This document shows positions 16,770 to 24,553 of a stretch of DNA of 64,000 nucleotides, piece after piece. The position numbers were made by a program, and so were the translations under genes. The notes under the pieces are model-generated. The model saw only the letters and a list, made by a program, of their open reading frames with translations, had not been told where the DNA came from and made no database searches. Origin of the DNA: Kibdelosporangium persicum (lineage in GTDB: Bacteria; Actinomycetota; Actinomycetes; Mycobacteriales; Pseudonocardiaceae); NCBI RefSeq assembly GCF_013280595.1, contig NZ_JAAATY010000006.1, positions 248,001 through 312,000 on the forward strand, given 5' to 3'. The first letter of the stretch is position 1. Each line of letters opens with the position of its first letter.

Positions 16770-17672
16770 ATGTGGGTGGCGTTGGCGGGTGCGGTCGTGG
16801 CACTGGTGGTCAATCACTTCGTGCCAGTTCTCAGTGCCCTGACCGTGGCTGTCCTCATTGGAGTACTGGTTCCGGTCAGGGCCGACCTCCAGCACGCCAC
16901 CCGGCGGTTCCTGCGGGCCGGTGTGGTCCTGCTGGGGCTGCAGCTCAGCCTCGCTCAGATCACCGATCTCGGGTTCGGGACTGTTCTCGCGGTCGTGGTC
17001 ACTGTGCTGGCCGGTTTCTTCGGCACTTTGGCGTTGGCCCGGTGGATCGGGGTGTCGCGCGGGCTTGGGCTGATGGTGGCGACGGGGTTCTCCATCTGCG
17101 GCGCTTCGGCCATCGTGGCCATGGACAGTGTTGCCCGGACGGACAAAGAGGACGTTGCCGCCAGTGTCACGCTTGTCACCCTGTACGGCAGTGCGGCGAT
17201 CGCCTTGGTGCCCTTGATCGGCCGTGGGATGGGCAGTGAGTTCCTCGGCAAGTGGGCGGGATTGAGCGTTCACGAGGTCGCACAGGTGGTGGCGGCCGCC
17301 TCGCCTGCCGGTGCCGCGGCCGTCGGTGCCGCGGTGGTCGTGAAGCTCACGCGTGTCGTCCTGCTCGCGCCGATCGTGGCGGGTGTGGGGTTCTTTCAAC
17401 GGCAGGACGGGCCGAAGCCTCCCGCGGTCCCGCTCTTCGCCGTGGGCTTTCTGGCGATGGTTCTGGTGCGTAGCGCGGGAATCCTTCCCGGCCCCGTGCT
17501 CGACGGGGCGAAAGTGACCACCACCACCCTGCTCGCGGCGGCGATGTTCGGGCTTGGGACGACCGTCCGGATCGGCAAGTTGGTGCGGGCGGGCAAGAAG
17601 GGCCTGGTGTTGGGGGCGCTGTCCACGGTCCTGGTCGGCGGAGTGGCGTTCGGGTCGCTCATCCTGATCTAG
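16770..17672 (+). CDS. YeiH-family putative sulfate/anion exporter
   Basis: 300-aa UPF0324/YeiH-type permease with about ten membrane helices. Family signatures are GVVLLGLQLSL, GFSICGASAIVAM and LSVHEVAQVVAAASPAGAAAVGAAVVVKLTRV. The ATG follows GGCGGCAACCTGGTGGC, a weak ribosome site, so the exact start is a little uncertain. Known relatives include TauZ-like and cysteate/sulfite-linked exporters. It stands alone, divergent from the histidine kinase, and ends near palindrome copy 3. Confidence 0.85.
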   Translation: MWVALAGAVVALVVNHFVPVLSALTVAVLIGVLVPVRADLQHATRRFLRAGVVLLGLQLSLAQITDLGFGTVLAVVVTVLAGFFGTLALARWIGVSRGLGLMVATGFSICGASAIVAMDSVARTDKEDVAASVTLVTLYGSAAIALVPLIGRGMGSEFLGKWAGLSVHEVAQVVAAASPAGAAAVGAAVVVKLTRVVLLAPIVAGVGFFQRQDGPKPPAVPLFAVGFLAMVLVRSAGILPGPVLDGAKVTTTTLLAAAMFGLGTTVRIGKLVRAGKKGLVLGALSTVLVGGVAFGSLILI

Positions 17673-17712
17673 GCCAGCCGGCGGCGGGACGCCCACGCCA
17701 GCGCGTCGGAGA

Positions 17713-17760
17713 CCTCGTGAGTGTTTATCAGGGTTCTAACCCCGATAAACACTCACGAGG
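17713..17760. repeat. Dispersed palindrome, copy 3
   Basis: 23-bp arms beginning CCTCGTGAGTGTTTATC (17713-17735) and ending with the complement (17738-17760), centre CT, with a single A/C mismatch. It lies 40 bp after the stop of the YeiH gene. On the minus strand it also contains the TGA that ends the small open frame at 17902-17753. Confidence 0.9.
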
Positions 17761-17902
17761 AGGGCGACTCGAAGGTGCGATCGCGCAGCGCCCAGCCACG
17801 GCGGTAGCGCTTGCCGAGCCGCAGCGCGTGCTTGGCCTGGTCGACGATCTGCTGGTAGGTGGCTGTGCCGGAGCGGCGGTCGCGCCGGTCCGGCCGGGTC
17901 AA
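17753..17902 (-). pseudogene. Possible 3' remnant of an unknown gene (49 codons, ends inside palindrome copy 3)
   Basis: A short minus-strand frame ending [18 protein letters not shown], then [17 protein letters not shown] before TGA. Nearly every codon ends in G or C, as in the real genes nearby, and the peptide looks like a genuine C-terminus. The frame is closed by a stop a few codons upstream near the ppiB start, and only a TTG without a ribosome site is available. The simplest reading is the tail of a gene whose 5' part has been lost. I do not recognise the family. Confidence 0.35.
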
Positions 17903-17916
17903 TGCAGAATGTGGGC

Positions 17917-18417
17917 ATGAGCAAAGTCAAGCTGCACACGTCGCACGGCCCGATCGTCCTCGAGCTCGACGCGGCGAAGGCCCCCGAGACCGTGGCGAAC
18001 TTCCTGCAGTACGTGAACAGCGGGCACTACGACGGCACGATCTTCCACCGCGTGATCAAGACCTTCATGATCCAGGGCGGTGGCTTCGAGCCGGGTCTGC
18101 GCCAGAAGCCGACCGGCGCCCCGATCAAGAACGAGGCCCAGAACGGCCTGAAGAACGACCACTACACCGTCGCCATGGCGCGGACCTCGGACCCGCACTC
18201 GGCCACCGCGCAGTTCTTCATCAACACGGCGACCAACGACTTCCTCAACCACACCGCCCCCGCGGGCCAGGGCTGGGGTTACGCCGTGTTCGGCAAGGTC
18301 GTGGAGGGCACCGAGACCGTGGACGCCATCGCGGCCGTGCCGACCGGCAACGCGGGCGGCCACCAGGACGTGCCGAAGCAGGACGTCATCATCGAAAAGG
18401 CCGAGGTCCTGGACTGA
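17917..18417 (+). CDS. ppiB: Cyclophilin-type peptidyl-prolyl cis-trans isomerase
   Basis: 166-aa cytoplasmic cyclophilin. Core motifs are [15 protein letters not shown] (catalytic Arg in FHRV), [17 protein letters not shown] and [12 protein letters not shown], all matching small bacterial PpiB proteins. ATG at 17917 gives [18 protein letters not shown], the usual N-terminus; a longer frame from 17902 is unlikely. No signal peptide. Ends in a strong hairpin shared with the convergent TetR gene. Confidence 0.95.
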   Translation: MSKVKLHTSHGPIVLELDAAKAPETVANFLQYVNSGHYDGTIFHRVIKTFMIQGGGFEPGLRQKPTGAPIKNEAQNGLKNDHYTVAMARTSDPHSATAQFFINTATNDFLNHTAPAGQGWGYAVFGKVVEGTETVDAIAAVPTGNAGGHQDVPKQDVIIEKAEVLD

Positions 18418-18426
18418 CGCTCCCCC

Positions 18427-18479
18427 GCCGTGAGGGCCGCTTGCCGGGCATCCGACGCCGGCACCGCGGCCTTCACGGC
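18427..18479. terminator. Bidirectional terminator between ppiB and tetR
   Basis: Arms GCCGTGAGGGCCGC (18427-18440) and GCGGCCTTCACGGC (18466-18479) pair at 13 of 14 positions with a G-U at the remaining one. A smaller inner stem lies in the loop. It occupies the gap between two convergent genes. Confidence 0.75.
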
Positions 18480-18480
18480 A

Positions 18481-19131
18481 CTAGGGTCGCCTCGCCGGAG
18501 GCGACGTCAAGTACATCTCGATGCCGTCGAGCACTCGCTCCAGGCCGAACGCGAACTGCCGGTCCAGATCGAGTTCGACGTCGTCACCGAGTTCGGCGGG
18601 GATCGCTTCCAGCCGCCGATGCCCGACGCCCCGCAGTTGCTCGCGCCAGTACTGGCCGGAGCCCTCACGATCGGGTTGCGTCCACGTCAGGGCGAGGCCT
18701 TGGCCGTACGACGTGACAATGCTGAGCAGGTGCAATTTCTCCAGCGCGGTTACGTCCAGGCCGTCGAATGACGCGAGTGCCCATTCCATCGCCGCCAGCA
18801 TTTTCGGCCCCAGCACGGGACGGCAGGTGGCCGTCGCGGCGAGAAACCAGGGGTGCGCGAAATACGAGCGCCAGTCCTGGTTGGCCAGCGCGGCGAGCGC
18901 GTCGCGCCAGTGCGGCGGGCGTGGCTCGGGGTAGGCGAACTCCCCCACCACCGCGTCGACCATGGCCTCGATCAACGCTTCCCGGTTGGCCACGTGCCGG
19001 TACAGCGCCATGCCGCTGGCGTTGAGACGCTGACCGACCAGGCGCATCGTCACCGCGTCGAGGCCGCCCTCGTCGGCCACCTCGATCGCGGCGGACACGA
19101 TCTGCTCACGGCTCAGACTGGGCCGCGCCAT
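18481..19131 (-). CDS. TetR family transcriptional regulator
   Basis: 216-aa repressor. The helix-turn-helix is LSREQIVSAAIEVADEGGLDAVTMRLVGQRLNASGMALYRHVANREALI (residues 6-54), and the C-terminal half resembles the tetracycline-repressor ligand domain. It is divergent from a DHA2 MFS exporter with a 7-bp inverted repeat between them, so it probably represses that exporter and itself in response to an exported compound. Confidence 0.92.
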   Translation of the reverse strand: MARPSLSREQIVSAAIEVADEGGLDAVTMRLVGQRLNASGMALYRHVANREALIEAMVDAVVGEFAYPEPRPPHWRDALAALANQDWRSYFAHPWFLAATATCRPVLGPKMLAAMEWALASFDGLDVTALEKLHLLSIVTSYGQGLALTWTQPDREGSGQYWREQLRGVGHRRLEAIPAELGDDVELDLDRQFAFGLERVLDGIEMYLTSPPARRP

Positions 19132-19179
19132 AACTCTCCCATTCCCGGTTGCCCCATGCGCACCAATCGAGTATACCTT

Positions 19180-19198
19180 GTAAACATCGCGTGTTTAC
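19180..19198. promoter_or_regulatory. TetR operator upstream of the DHA2 MFS gene
   Basis: GTAAACA-TCGCG-TGTTTAC: perfect 7-bp arms around a 5-nt centre, in the 76-94 bp between tetR and the exporter. It is the AT-richest part of the gap and probably overlaps the promoter. Confidence 0.78.
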
Positions 19199-19225
19199 GT
19201 TGTAATCATGCTTGAGGGGGATCTT

Positions 19226-20734
19226 GTGGAAACCGACGTGCGCACCCGCGCCACCCGGCGCGAATGGCTCGGTCTCGCCGTCATCGTGCTGCCCTGCCTG
19301 CTCGTCTCGATGGACCTGTCGGTGCTGTTCTACGCCTTGCCCGCACTCAGCGCCGACCTGGCCCCGACCAGTTCCCAGCTGCTGTGGATCCTCGACCTGT
19401 ACGGGTTCGTCCTCGCCGGGTTCCTGATCACGATGGGCACCCTCGGCGACCGTATCGGACGCCGGAAAGTACTGCTCGCGGGCGCCGCCGTGTTCGGCGT
19501 CGCCTCGGTGGTCGCCGCGTACTCGACGTCCACCGAGATGCTGATCGCGGCGCGTGGCCTGCTCGGCATCGGCGGTGCCACGCTGGCGCCGTCCACGCTG
19601 GCGTTGATCCGGACCATGTTCCACGACCCGGGCCAGCGGCAGATCGCGGTCAGCGTCTGGACGCTGGGCTTCGCCGGCGGCGCGCTGCTCGGCCCGATCG
19701 CGGGCGGCGTGCTGCTCGAACACTTCTGGTGGGGCTCGGTGTTCCTGCTCAACGTGCCGGTGATGGTGCTGCTGCTGGTCCTCGGCCCGCTCCTGCTGCC
19801 CGAGTTCCGCAACCCGGACCGGGCCCGGTTCGACCTGGCGGGCGCCGCACTCTCGCTCGCGACCATCCTGCCGATGATCTACGGCGTCAAGAAGATCGCC
19901 GCGGACGGGTTCGCGTGGGGCCACCTGGGCTCGATCGCGATCGGGCTGGCGTTCGGCGCGCTGTTCCTGCGCCGGATGCGGCTCGCCGAACACCCGATGA
20001 TCGACATCAGCCTGTTCCGCCGAGTGCAGTTCAGCGGCGCGGTCGTCACCGCCACCATCACGTTCGTACTGCTGGCCGGACTGGGCCTGTTCATCTCGCA
20101 GTACCTGCAACTGGTGCTGGGCTTCGGACCGCTCAAGGCGGCGTTGTGGAACCTGCCGAGCATGGCGGGCATGGTGCTGGGGATCGCCGTGGCGACGTCC
20201 CTCTCGGCCCGGTTACGACCGGCGATCATCGTCGCGGCCGGGCTCGTCCTGGCAGCAGTGGCCTACGGCCTGCTCGCTCAGGTCGGCACCGAAACCGGGC
20301 TCGCCTGGGTCGTCGCGTCCCAGGTGGTGCTCGCCCTGGGGATCGGCGGCGTGGTCGCGATCGCCACCGACCTCGTCCTTGCCACAGCGCCGAAGAACCG
20401 GGCCGGCGCGGCAGCGGCCGTGTCCGAGACGGCGAACGAGTTCGGTGGGGCGATCGGCATCGCCGTGCTCGGCAGCGTCGCCGCCGCGATCTACCGCGCG
20501 GAACTGCCCGCCGACGTCCCCGGCCCGGCACGTGAAACCCTTGGCGCGGCACACCAAATCGCCGCGTCGATGCCGGTCGAGCTGGGCCAGGCGTTGATCA
20601 CCGCGGCACGTGCGAGTTTCGTCAGCGGCATGCAGTGGGTGGTGTGGCTGTGCGCGGCCGTGTCCGTGCTCGTCGCCGTGTTCGTGGCCGCCGTGCTGTG
20701 GAAGGTCCCCGCCACCACCGAACGGGCCGAGTGA
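19226..20734 (+). CDS. DHA2 family MFS multidrug exporter (EmrB/QacA-like)
   Basis: 502-aa, 14-helix drug:proton antiporter. Family motifs are LLWILDLYGFVLAGFLITMGTLGDRIGRRK (motif A), GFAGGALLGPIAGGVLLEHFWWGSVFLLNVPV (motif C region), and a C-terminal SETANEFGGAIGIAVLGS. GTG 19226 has GAGG 8 nt upstream. ATG 19208, six codons earlier, has no ribosome site unless the mRNA is leaderless. Controlled by the divergent TetR. A second exporter of the same type is at 53053. Confidence 0.9.
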   Translation: METDVRTRATRREWLGLAVIVLPCLLVSMDLSVLFYALPALSADLAPTSSQLLWILDLYGFVLAGFLITMGTLGDRIGRRKVLLAGAAVFGVASVVAAYSTSTEMLIAARGLLGIGGATLAPSTLALIRTMFHDPGQRQIAVSVWTLGFAGGALLGPIAGGVLLEHFWWGSVFLLNVPVMVLLLVLGPLLLPEFRNPDRARFDLAGAALSLATILPMIYGVKKIAADGFAWGHLGSIAIGLAFGALFLRRMRLAEHPMIDISLFRRVQFSGAVVTATITFVLLAGLGLFISQYLQLVLGFGPLKAALWNLPSMAGMVLGIAVATSLSARLRPAIIVAAGLVLAAVAYGLLAQVGTETGLAWVVASQVVLALGIGGVVAIATDLVLATAPKNRAGAAAAVSETANEFGGAIGIAVLGSVAAAIYRAELPADVPGPARETLGAAHQIAASMPVELGQALITAARASFVSGMQWVVWLCAAVSVLVAVFVAAVLWKVPATTERAE

Positions 20735-20776
20735 TCCGGATTCGTCAGCGGCAACAGGAAACCCGTCGCCACCGTT

Positions 20777-20792
20777 GGTACCGCGCGGTACC
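20777..20792. promoter_or_regulatory. 16-bp perfect palindrome before the XRE regulator
   Basis: GGTACCGCGCGGTACC is completely self-complementary and lies 23 bp upstream of the GTG start. It could be an autoregulatory operator. It is between same-strand genes, 42 bp after the MFS stop. Confidence 0.55.
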
Positions 20793-20814
20793 GTGCGAAG
20801 GGGAGGTGCGTCGA

Positions 20815-22059
20815 GTGGTCAACCACGAATTCGGCGCCGAGTTGCGCAGACGGCGTGTGCACGCCGAGATCTCCTTGACCGACTTGGCCAGGCGGCTGAA
20901 CTTCAGCAAGGGCTACCTCAGCAAGATCGAGAACGGCAGGCAGCACCCGACCGAACAGCTCGCCCGGCTCGCGGACGCGGAACTCGGCGCCAACGGGGAA
21001 CTCGCCGCGCTGGTCCACCGGGCCCGGCCGCGGCGGACCAACGACGCCAGTGTGGAGATGGTCCACGCCAGCCGGCGGGACGTGCTCGCGTTCGGCAGCG
21101 CGCTGTTCCTGCCGCTGGGCGTCAGCGATGCCGACGCCGAGACCGCGGGCGAGGACCCGCAGACGCGGCTGTACTACCGCGACCAGTTCGAGCAGCTTCG
21201 CAAGCGGGGCCAGCAAAGCGCACCGGGCCTGGTGCTGCGCACGGTCGGCGTCGAGTACTGCACGCTGCTCGAACTGGCCTACGCGACGCCGCGGGCGCCC
21301 ACCCGAGCGGTCTTCGAGATCCTCGCCGCGCGATACGCCGAGTACGCGGGCTGGATGGCGCAGGAGGCCGGCGACAACCAGTCCGCGTTGGCGTGGACAC
21401 GGCAGTCGGCCACACTCGCCACGTCCGCCGGAGATCAGGTCCTCGCGGCGTACGCCTTGGTCAGGGAAGCCGAGCTCGCCATGTCCGCCCAGGACCCCGC
21501 ACGCACGATTTCCCTTGCACGGCAAGCACAACAGCGCGAGGGCGCGGACACACGCGTCCGTGCCCTCGCCGCGCACCGTGAGGCGCAAGGACACGCGATG
21601 CTCAACCAGAGCCGCGAATGCCTGGCCGCGCTCGACCGTGCCGAATCCTTGCTGTCCCCAGCAGTCCCGGACGGCCCGGGCGGATCACCGCTCGGCTCCA
21701 CCACGGTCGCCGACCTCAACCTGGCCGTGTCCGGGTGGTGCACCTTCGATCTGGGCAGGCCGCGCCAGGCCGCCGAACTGCTGGAACGAGCGCTGGCCAG
21801 AACCGCTCCGACGGCCCGCCGGGCACGCGCGATGTACGGCGCGCGGCTCGCATTGGCCTACGAGGCAACGAGTGACCTCGATCGGATGTGCGAGGTCGCG
21901 TCGCAGGTCATCGCCATCGCGCAGCCGATCGGCTCGGCCACCGCACGCACCGAACTGCGCAGGCTCACCAAGGCGATGGCGCGCAGGCACAACTACCGCC
22001 CGGCCAGGCAACTGCACGTCGAGATATCCGCCGCGCTCTTCGGGTTTCCTGTTTCCTGA
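20815..22059 (+). CDS. XRE-family helix-turn-helix regulator with TPR-like domain
   Basis: 414-aa regulator. The N-terminal HTH is FGAELRRRRVHAEISLTDLARRLNFSKGYLSKIENGRQHPT (6-46). The remainder is helical with TPR-like pairs (for example ALAWTRQSATLATSAGDQVLAAYALVREAELAMSAQDPARTISLARQAQ) as in many actinomycete signalling regulators. A hydrophobic patch DVLAFGSALFLPLGVS sits near 87-103. GTG at 20815 is preceded by GGGAGG at 8 nt. A 4-codon ORF with a strong ribosome site follows 128 bp after its stop and may be its partner or target. Confidence 0.87.
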   Translation: MVNHEFGAELRRRRVHAEISLTDLARRLNFSKGYLSKIENGRQHPTEQLARLADAELGANGELAALVHRARPRRTNDASVEMVHASRRDVLAFGSALFLPLGVSDADAETAGEDPQTRLYYRDQFEQLRKRGQQSAPGLVLRTVGVEYCTLLELAYATPRAPTRAVFEILAARYAEYAGWMAQEAGDNQSALAWTRQSATLATSAGDQVLAAYALVREAELAMSAQDPARTISLARQAQQREGADTRVRALAAHREAQGHAMLNQSRECLAALDRAESLLSPAVPDGPGGSPLGSTTVADLNLAVSGWCTFDLGRPRQAAELLERALARTAPTARRARAMYGARLALAYEATSDLDRMCEVASQVIAIAQPIGSATARTELRRLTKAMARRHNYRPARQLHVEISAALFGFPVS

Positions 22060-22187
22060 CTGATTCCGCGACAGGAAACTCCTTCCGGGCCGTGCCGGGA
22101 CCGACCATTCTGTGAATCACCAGCTGGTGGCAGATCACGAAGGTCGACGTCTTCCTTCACGCACGGTTTCCTGAAGGAGGAAAAACC

Positions 22188-22202
22188 ATGGAGCCGCACT
22201 GA
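22188..22202 (+). CDS. Four-codon ORF (M-E-P-H) with strong Shine-Dalgarno
   Basis: AAGGAGG at 22174-22180 is 7 nt upstream of ATG GAG CCG CAC TGA. It is one of the strongest ribosome sites in the window yet leads to only four codons, followed 13 bp later by a GC-rich hairpin. It may be a regulatory mini-ORF, a start-stop leader or a decayed gene start. Translation is inferred only from the site. Confidence 0.35.
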   Translation: MEPH

Positions 22203-22215
22203 TTCGTCCGCGATC

Positions 22216-22251
22216 GGTGACGCCAGGGGGCGGGCCTCCCCCGGCGTCACC
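22216..22251. terminator. Hairpin between the XRE region and the convergent hypothetical gene
   Basis: Outer arms GGTGACGCC (22216-22224) and GGCGTCACC (22243-22251) plus an inner GGGGG/CCCCC stem. It overlaps the stop codon of the minus-strand gene and sits 13 bp beyond the mini-ORF, so it can act on both strands. Confidence 0.75.
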
Positions 22252-23200
22252 GCCATTGAATGCCGTACGCACAACCGTTGATCAAGTCCCGGAACTGCGC
22301 ACTGACCTCGTAGGCCAGATTGGGTTCCAGCTCCGTTCCGGCGACCGGCTCGTCGTCCACCGCACTGTGCGGGACGCCGTCGTGCCGCCAGATCCGCTTC
22401 GGCACGCGGTTCGGATGGAATCGCACGAGCAGCGTGAAGTACCGGCATTGCCGGTACGGCACGTACACATATCTGTTCACCATTTCCTGGCCGGGCGGAA
22501 TACGCGCGATCAGGCCGTAGGTGTGCCGTTCACCGCGGTGCAGCGTTCTCGGCAGGGTGATCTCGGTGCTGAAATTGGTGCTGGAGCCCTGGCCCGTTCC
22601 GGCGAGCAGGCCGCCGAACATCATCTCGCGGGTCAGCTCCATCCGCGCGTCGTGGTTCGAGGGGTGCCGCGGCACGTCGATGGACGTGACGATCCGGTCG
22701 AGCGACGACGCGGTCGCGACGATCGTGCGGCGTTCGACAGCCTCGGGACTGGGCAGGTCGAGGCGCAGCACCGCGTCGAACACGTCGACGTACCAGCCGG
22801 CCCCGCCGTGCCCGACGCCCGGCATCGGCACCTGGCCCCGGTCCGCGTTCGCCGCCATCTGCAGGAACGCGTCGTCCATCCGCCTGCGTGCTGTCCTTGT
22901 GTCGCAATACAACTCGCGCGCCAGGGCGGACAGCCGCTGCTGCAGTGTGTCGCCGTCCTGCGAAGGCGGGAGGTTCAGCCCGCAGCGAGCCGCCCGGCGC
23001 GACGGCTCGGGCAGGCCGGTCATCAGCTCCTCGCAGTAGGCGATCACCTTGCGGCGCAGGGCGGTGCCGGTGTCCACACCGGCGTTGAACAGCTCGGCGA
23101 ACTCCGGCCGCACCCGGGATTCGAGGTCCCTGGCGAGCACGCCGCGGCCCTTGCGCAGCTTGACGAGGCTGTCCTTGACGATCTCACCGACAGTGGGCAC
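22247..23200 (-). CDS. Hypothetical protein, 317 aa, unrecognised family
   Basis: I do not recognise this soluble protein. The N-terminal 120 residues are helical and charged (VGEIVKDSLVKLRKGRGVLARDLE, CEELMTGLPEPSRRAARCGL, SALARELYCDTRTARRRMDDAFLQMAAN). The C-terminal 170 residues are more beta-like (WYVDVFDAVLRLDLPSPEAVERRTIVAT, NRYVYVPYRQCRYFTLLVRFHPNRVPKRIWRHDGVP). No signal peptide, membrane helix or nucleotide motif is visible. Codon usage is normal for the window. The layout (helical, DNA-binding-like head with a sensor-like tail) could suit a regulator, but this is only an impression. It is convergent with the XRE gene and mini-ORF. Confidence 0.8.
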   Translation of the reverse strand: MPTVGEIVKDSLVKLRKGRGVLARDLESRVRPEFAELFNAGVDTGTALRRKVIAYCEELMTGLPEPSRRAARCGLNLPPSQDGDTLQQRLSALARELYCDTRTARRRMDDAFLQMAANADRGQVPMPGVGHGGAGWYVDVFDAVLRLDLPSPEAVERRTIVATASSLDRIVTSIDVPRHPSNHDARMELTREMMFGGLLAGTGQGSSTNFSTEITLPRTLHRGERHTYGLIARIPPGQEMVNRYVYVPYRQCRYFTLLVRFHPNRVPKRIWRHDGVPHSAVDDEPVAGTELEPNLAYEVSAQFRDLINGCAYGIQWR

Positions 23201-23593
23201 CGTACGAAATCCATCCCTCAGCTGGCCGGTTCGAAAACAATGGACCGGCGACGGCGGATCCTGTCGGAGCGGAAAACGTACCAGCCGGCGTACAGGCCGT
23301 ACAGCGGTTCACCCGTTCGGGAGATCCCTCGAATGATCCCGCCGAATCCGCTGGTCCATCGGCGGGACAGCGATGACGATCAAGAAACCCGTCACTCGAA
23401 AGGACGAACCAGCGGCACTCCCGACGATCCCGGCGACGGCGAGTCCCGTGGCCGGTGCCGCCGTTATTCCGCCTGCCGCGGAAGCCGTGCCATTCCCCCG
23501 CCTGCGTAGCCACCGCGTGCCGCCTTTCTCCCGTCACAGGTGCCTGCCCATGGACTAGTCGCGATTACTCCCGTTCGCGCTACAGTCATTCGG
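23201..23593. other. Gene-free stretch between the hypothetical and MBL genes
   Basis: About 390 bp with several overlapping short frames but none with a ribosome site or convincing codon bias. The best is a plus-strand frame starting MDRRRRILSERKTYQ near 23239. GC content dips slightly. It should contain divergent promoters for the 317-aa gene and the MBL/monooxygenase pair. No clear operator was found. Confidence 0.5.
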
Positions 23594-24553
23594 GTGAACC
23601 AGAAGAGTTTCGCCTCGTCGGCCGATCTGGCCGACAAGGAGCAGACCCTGGAAATACTCGGCGACGGCATCTACGCGCTGACCGCGGAAGGCGACCCGAA
23701 CGTCGGTGCGATCGAGGGCGAGGACTTCCTCGTCTGTTTCGAGGCGATGGCGACGCCGGTCGCCGCGCGGGAATGGCTCACCAAACTGCGCGAACACACC
23801 GACAAACCCGTGCGTTACCTGGTTCTGTCGCACTACCACGCGGTTCGCACGCTCGGCGCGTCCGCGTTCGACGCCGACATCATCGTCGCGCACGAGAACA
23901 CCAGGGCGCTGATCGCCGAGCGCGGGAAACAGGACTGGGCGAGCGAGTTCGCCAGGATGCCCCGGCTGGCCAAGTCGCCGGAGTCGGTGCCCGGACTGAC
24001 CTGGCCGACGTTGACGTTCTCCGACCGGCTCACCATCGACCTCGGCGGCGAGCGTGGCGATCTGGTGCTGCGGTACTGCGGACGCGGCCATACCGAAGGC
24101 GACATCGTCGCCTGGCTGCCCCGCCACCGCATCCTGTACGCGGGCGACCTCGTGGAAGCCCAGGCGGCCCTGTACACCGGCGACGCGTTCCACCGCGACT
24201 GGGCGACGTCCACTTTGGACAAGATACGGACGTTCGACGCGTCGGTGCTGATCGGCGGACGCGGTGCGGTCACCCATGGCCGTTCCGCCGTGAACGCCGC
24301 GATCGACCAGACCAGGAACTTCCTGACAGTGTTGCTGCACGAGGTCTCGTCGGTGTACGCCGCGGGCGGCACGCTGAAGGAGGCCTTCGAACGCACCCAC
24401 GCGGCACTGTCCCCGCAGTACGGCAAGTGGCCGATCTTCGAGCACTGCCTGCCGTTCGACGTCTCCCGGGCGTGGGACGAGTTGTCCGGCGTCGAGCGCC
24501 CGGTGATCTGGACGGCCGAGCGCGACCGGGAAGTCTGGGACCAGCTGGCATGA
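23594..24553 (+). CDS. MBL-fold metallo-hydrolase-like protein with altered metal motif
   Basis: 319-aa beta-lactamase-fold protein. The first metal motif reads SHYHAVRTLGAS instead of the standard HxHxDH, so the Asp and third His are replaced by Val-Arg. Later positions keep CGRGHTEGDIVAWLP, ILYAGDLVEA and GGRGAVTHG. Relatives with HYHAVR-type motifs are known near flavin monooxygenases. The stop overlaps the start of the monooxygenase gene as ATGA, so the two are translationally coupled and likely act on one aromatic or lactone substrate. The GTG start lacks a good ribosome site. Confidence 0.83.
   Translation: MNQKSFASSADLADKEQTLEILGDGIYALTAEGDPNVGAIEGEDFLVCFEAMATPVAAREWLTKLREHTDKPVRYLVLSHYHAVRTLGASAFDADIIVAHENTRALIAERGKQDWASEFARMPRLAKSPESVPGLTWPTLTFSDRLTIDLGGERGDLVLRYCGRGHTEGDIVAWLPRHRILYAGDLVEAQAALYTGDAFHRDWATSTLDKIRTFDASVLIGGRGAVTHGRSAVNAAIDQTRNFLTVLLHEVSSVYAAGGTLKEAFERTHAALSPQYGKWPIFEHCLPFDVSRAWDELSGVERPVIWTAERDREVWDQLA

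Noticed and set aside
19208-19226. ATG at 19208 as start of the first DHA2 exporter
   Set aside because: GAGG lies after it and 8 nt before GTG 19226, so the later start fits better; a leaderless transcript could still use the ATG.
23239-23509. Plus-strand small protein starting MDRRRRILSERKTYQ
   Set aside because: It has a somewhat protein-like start but no ribosome site, and its later codons drift to non-coding composition.
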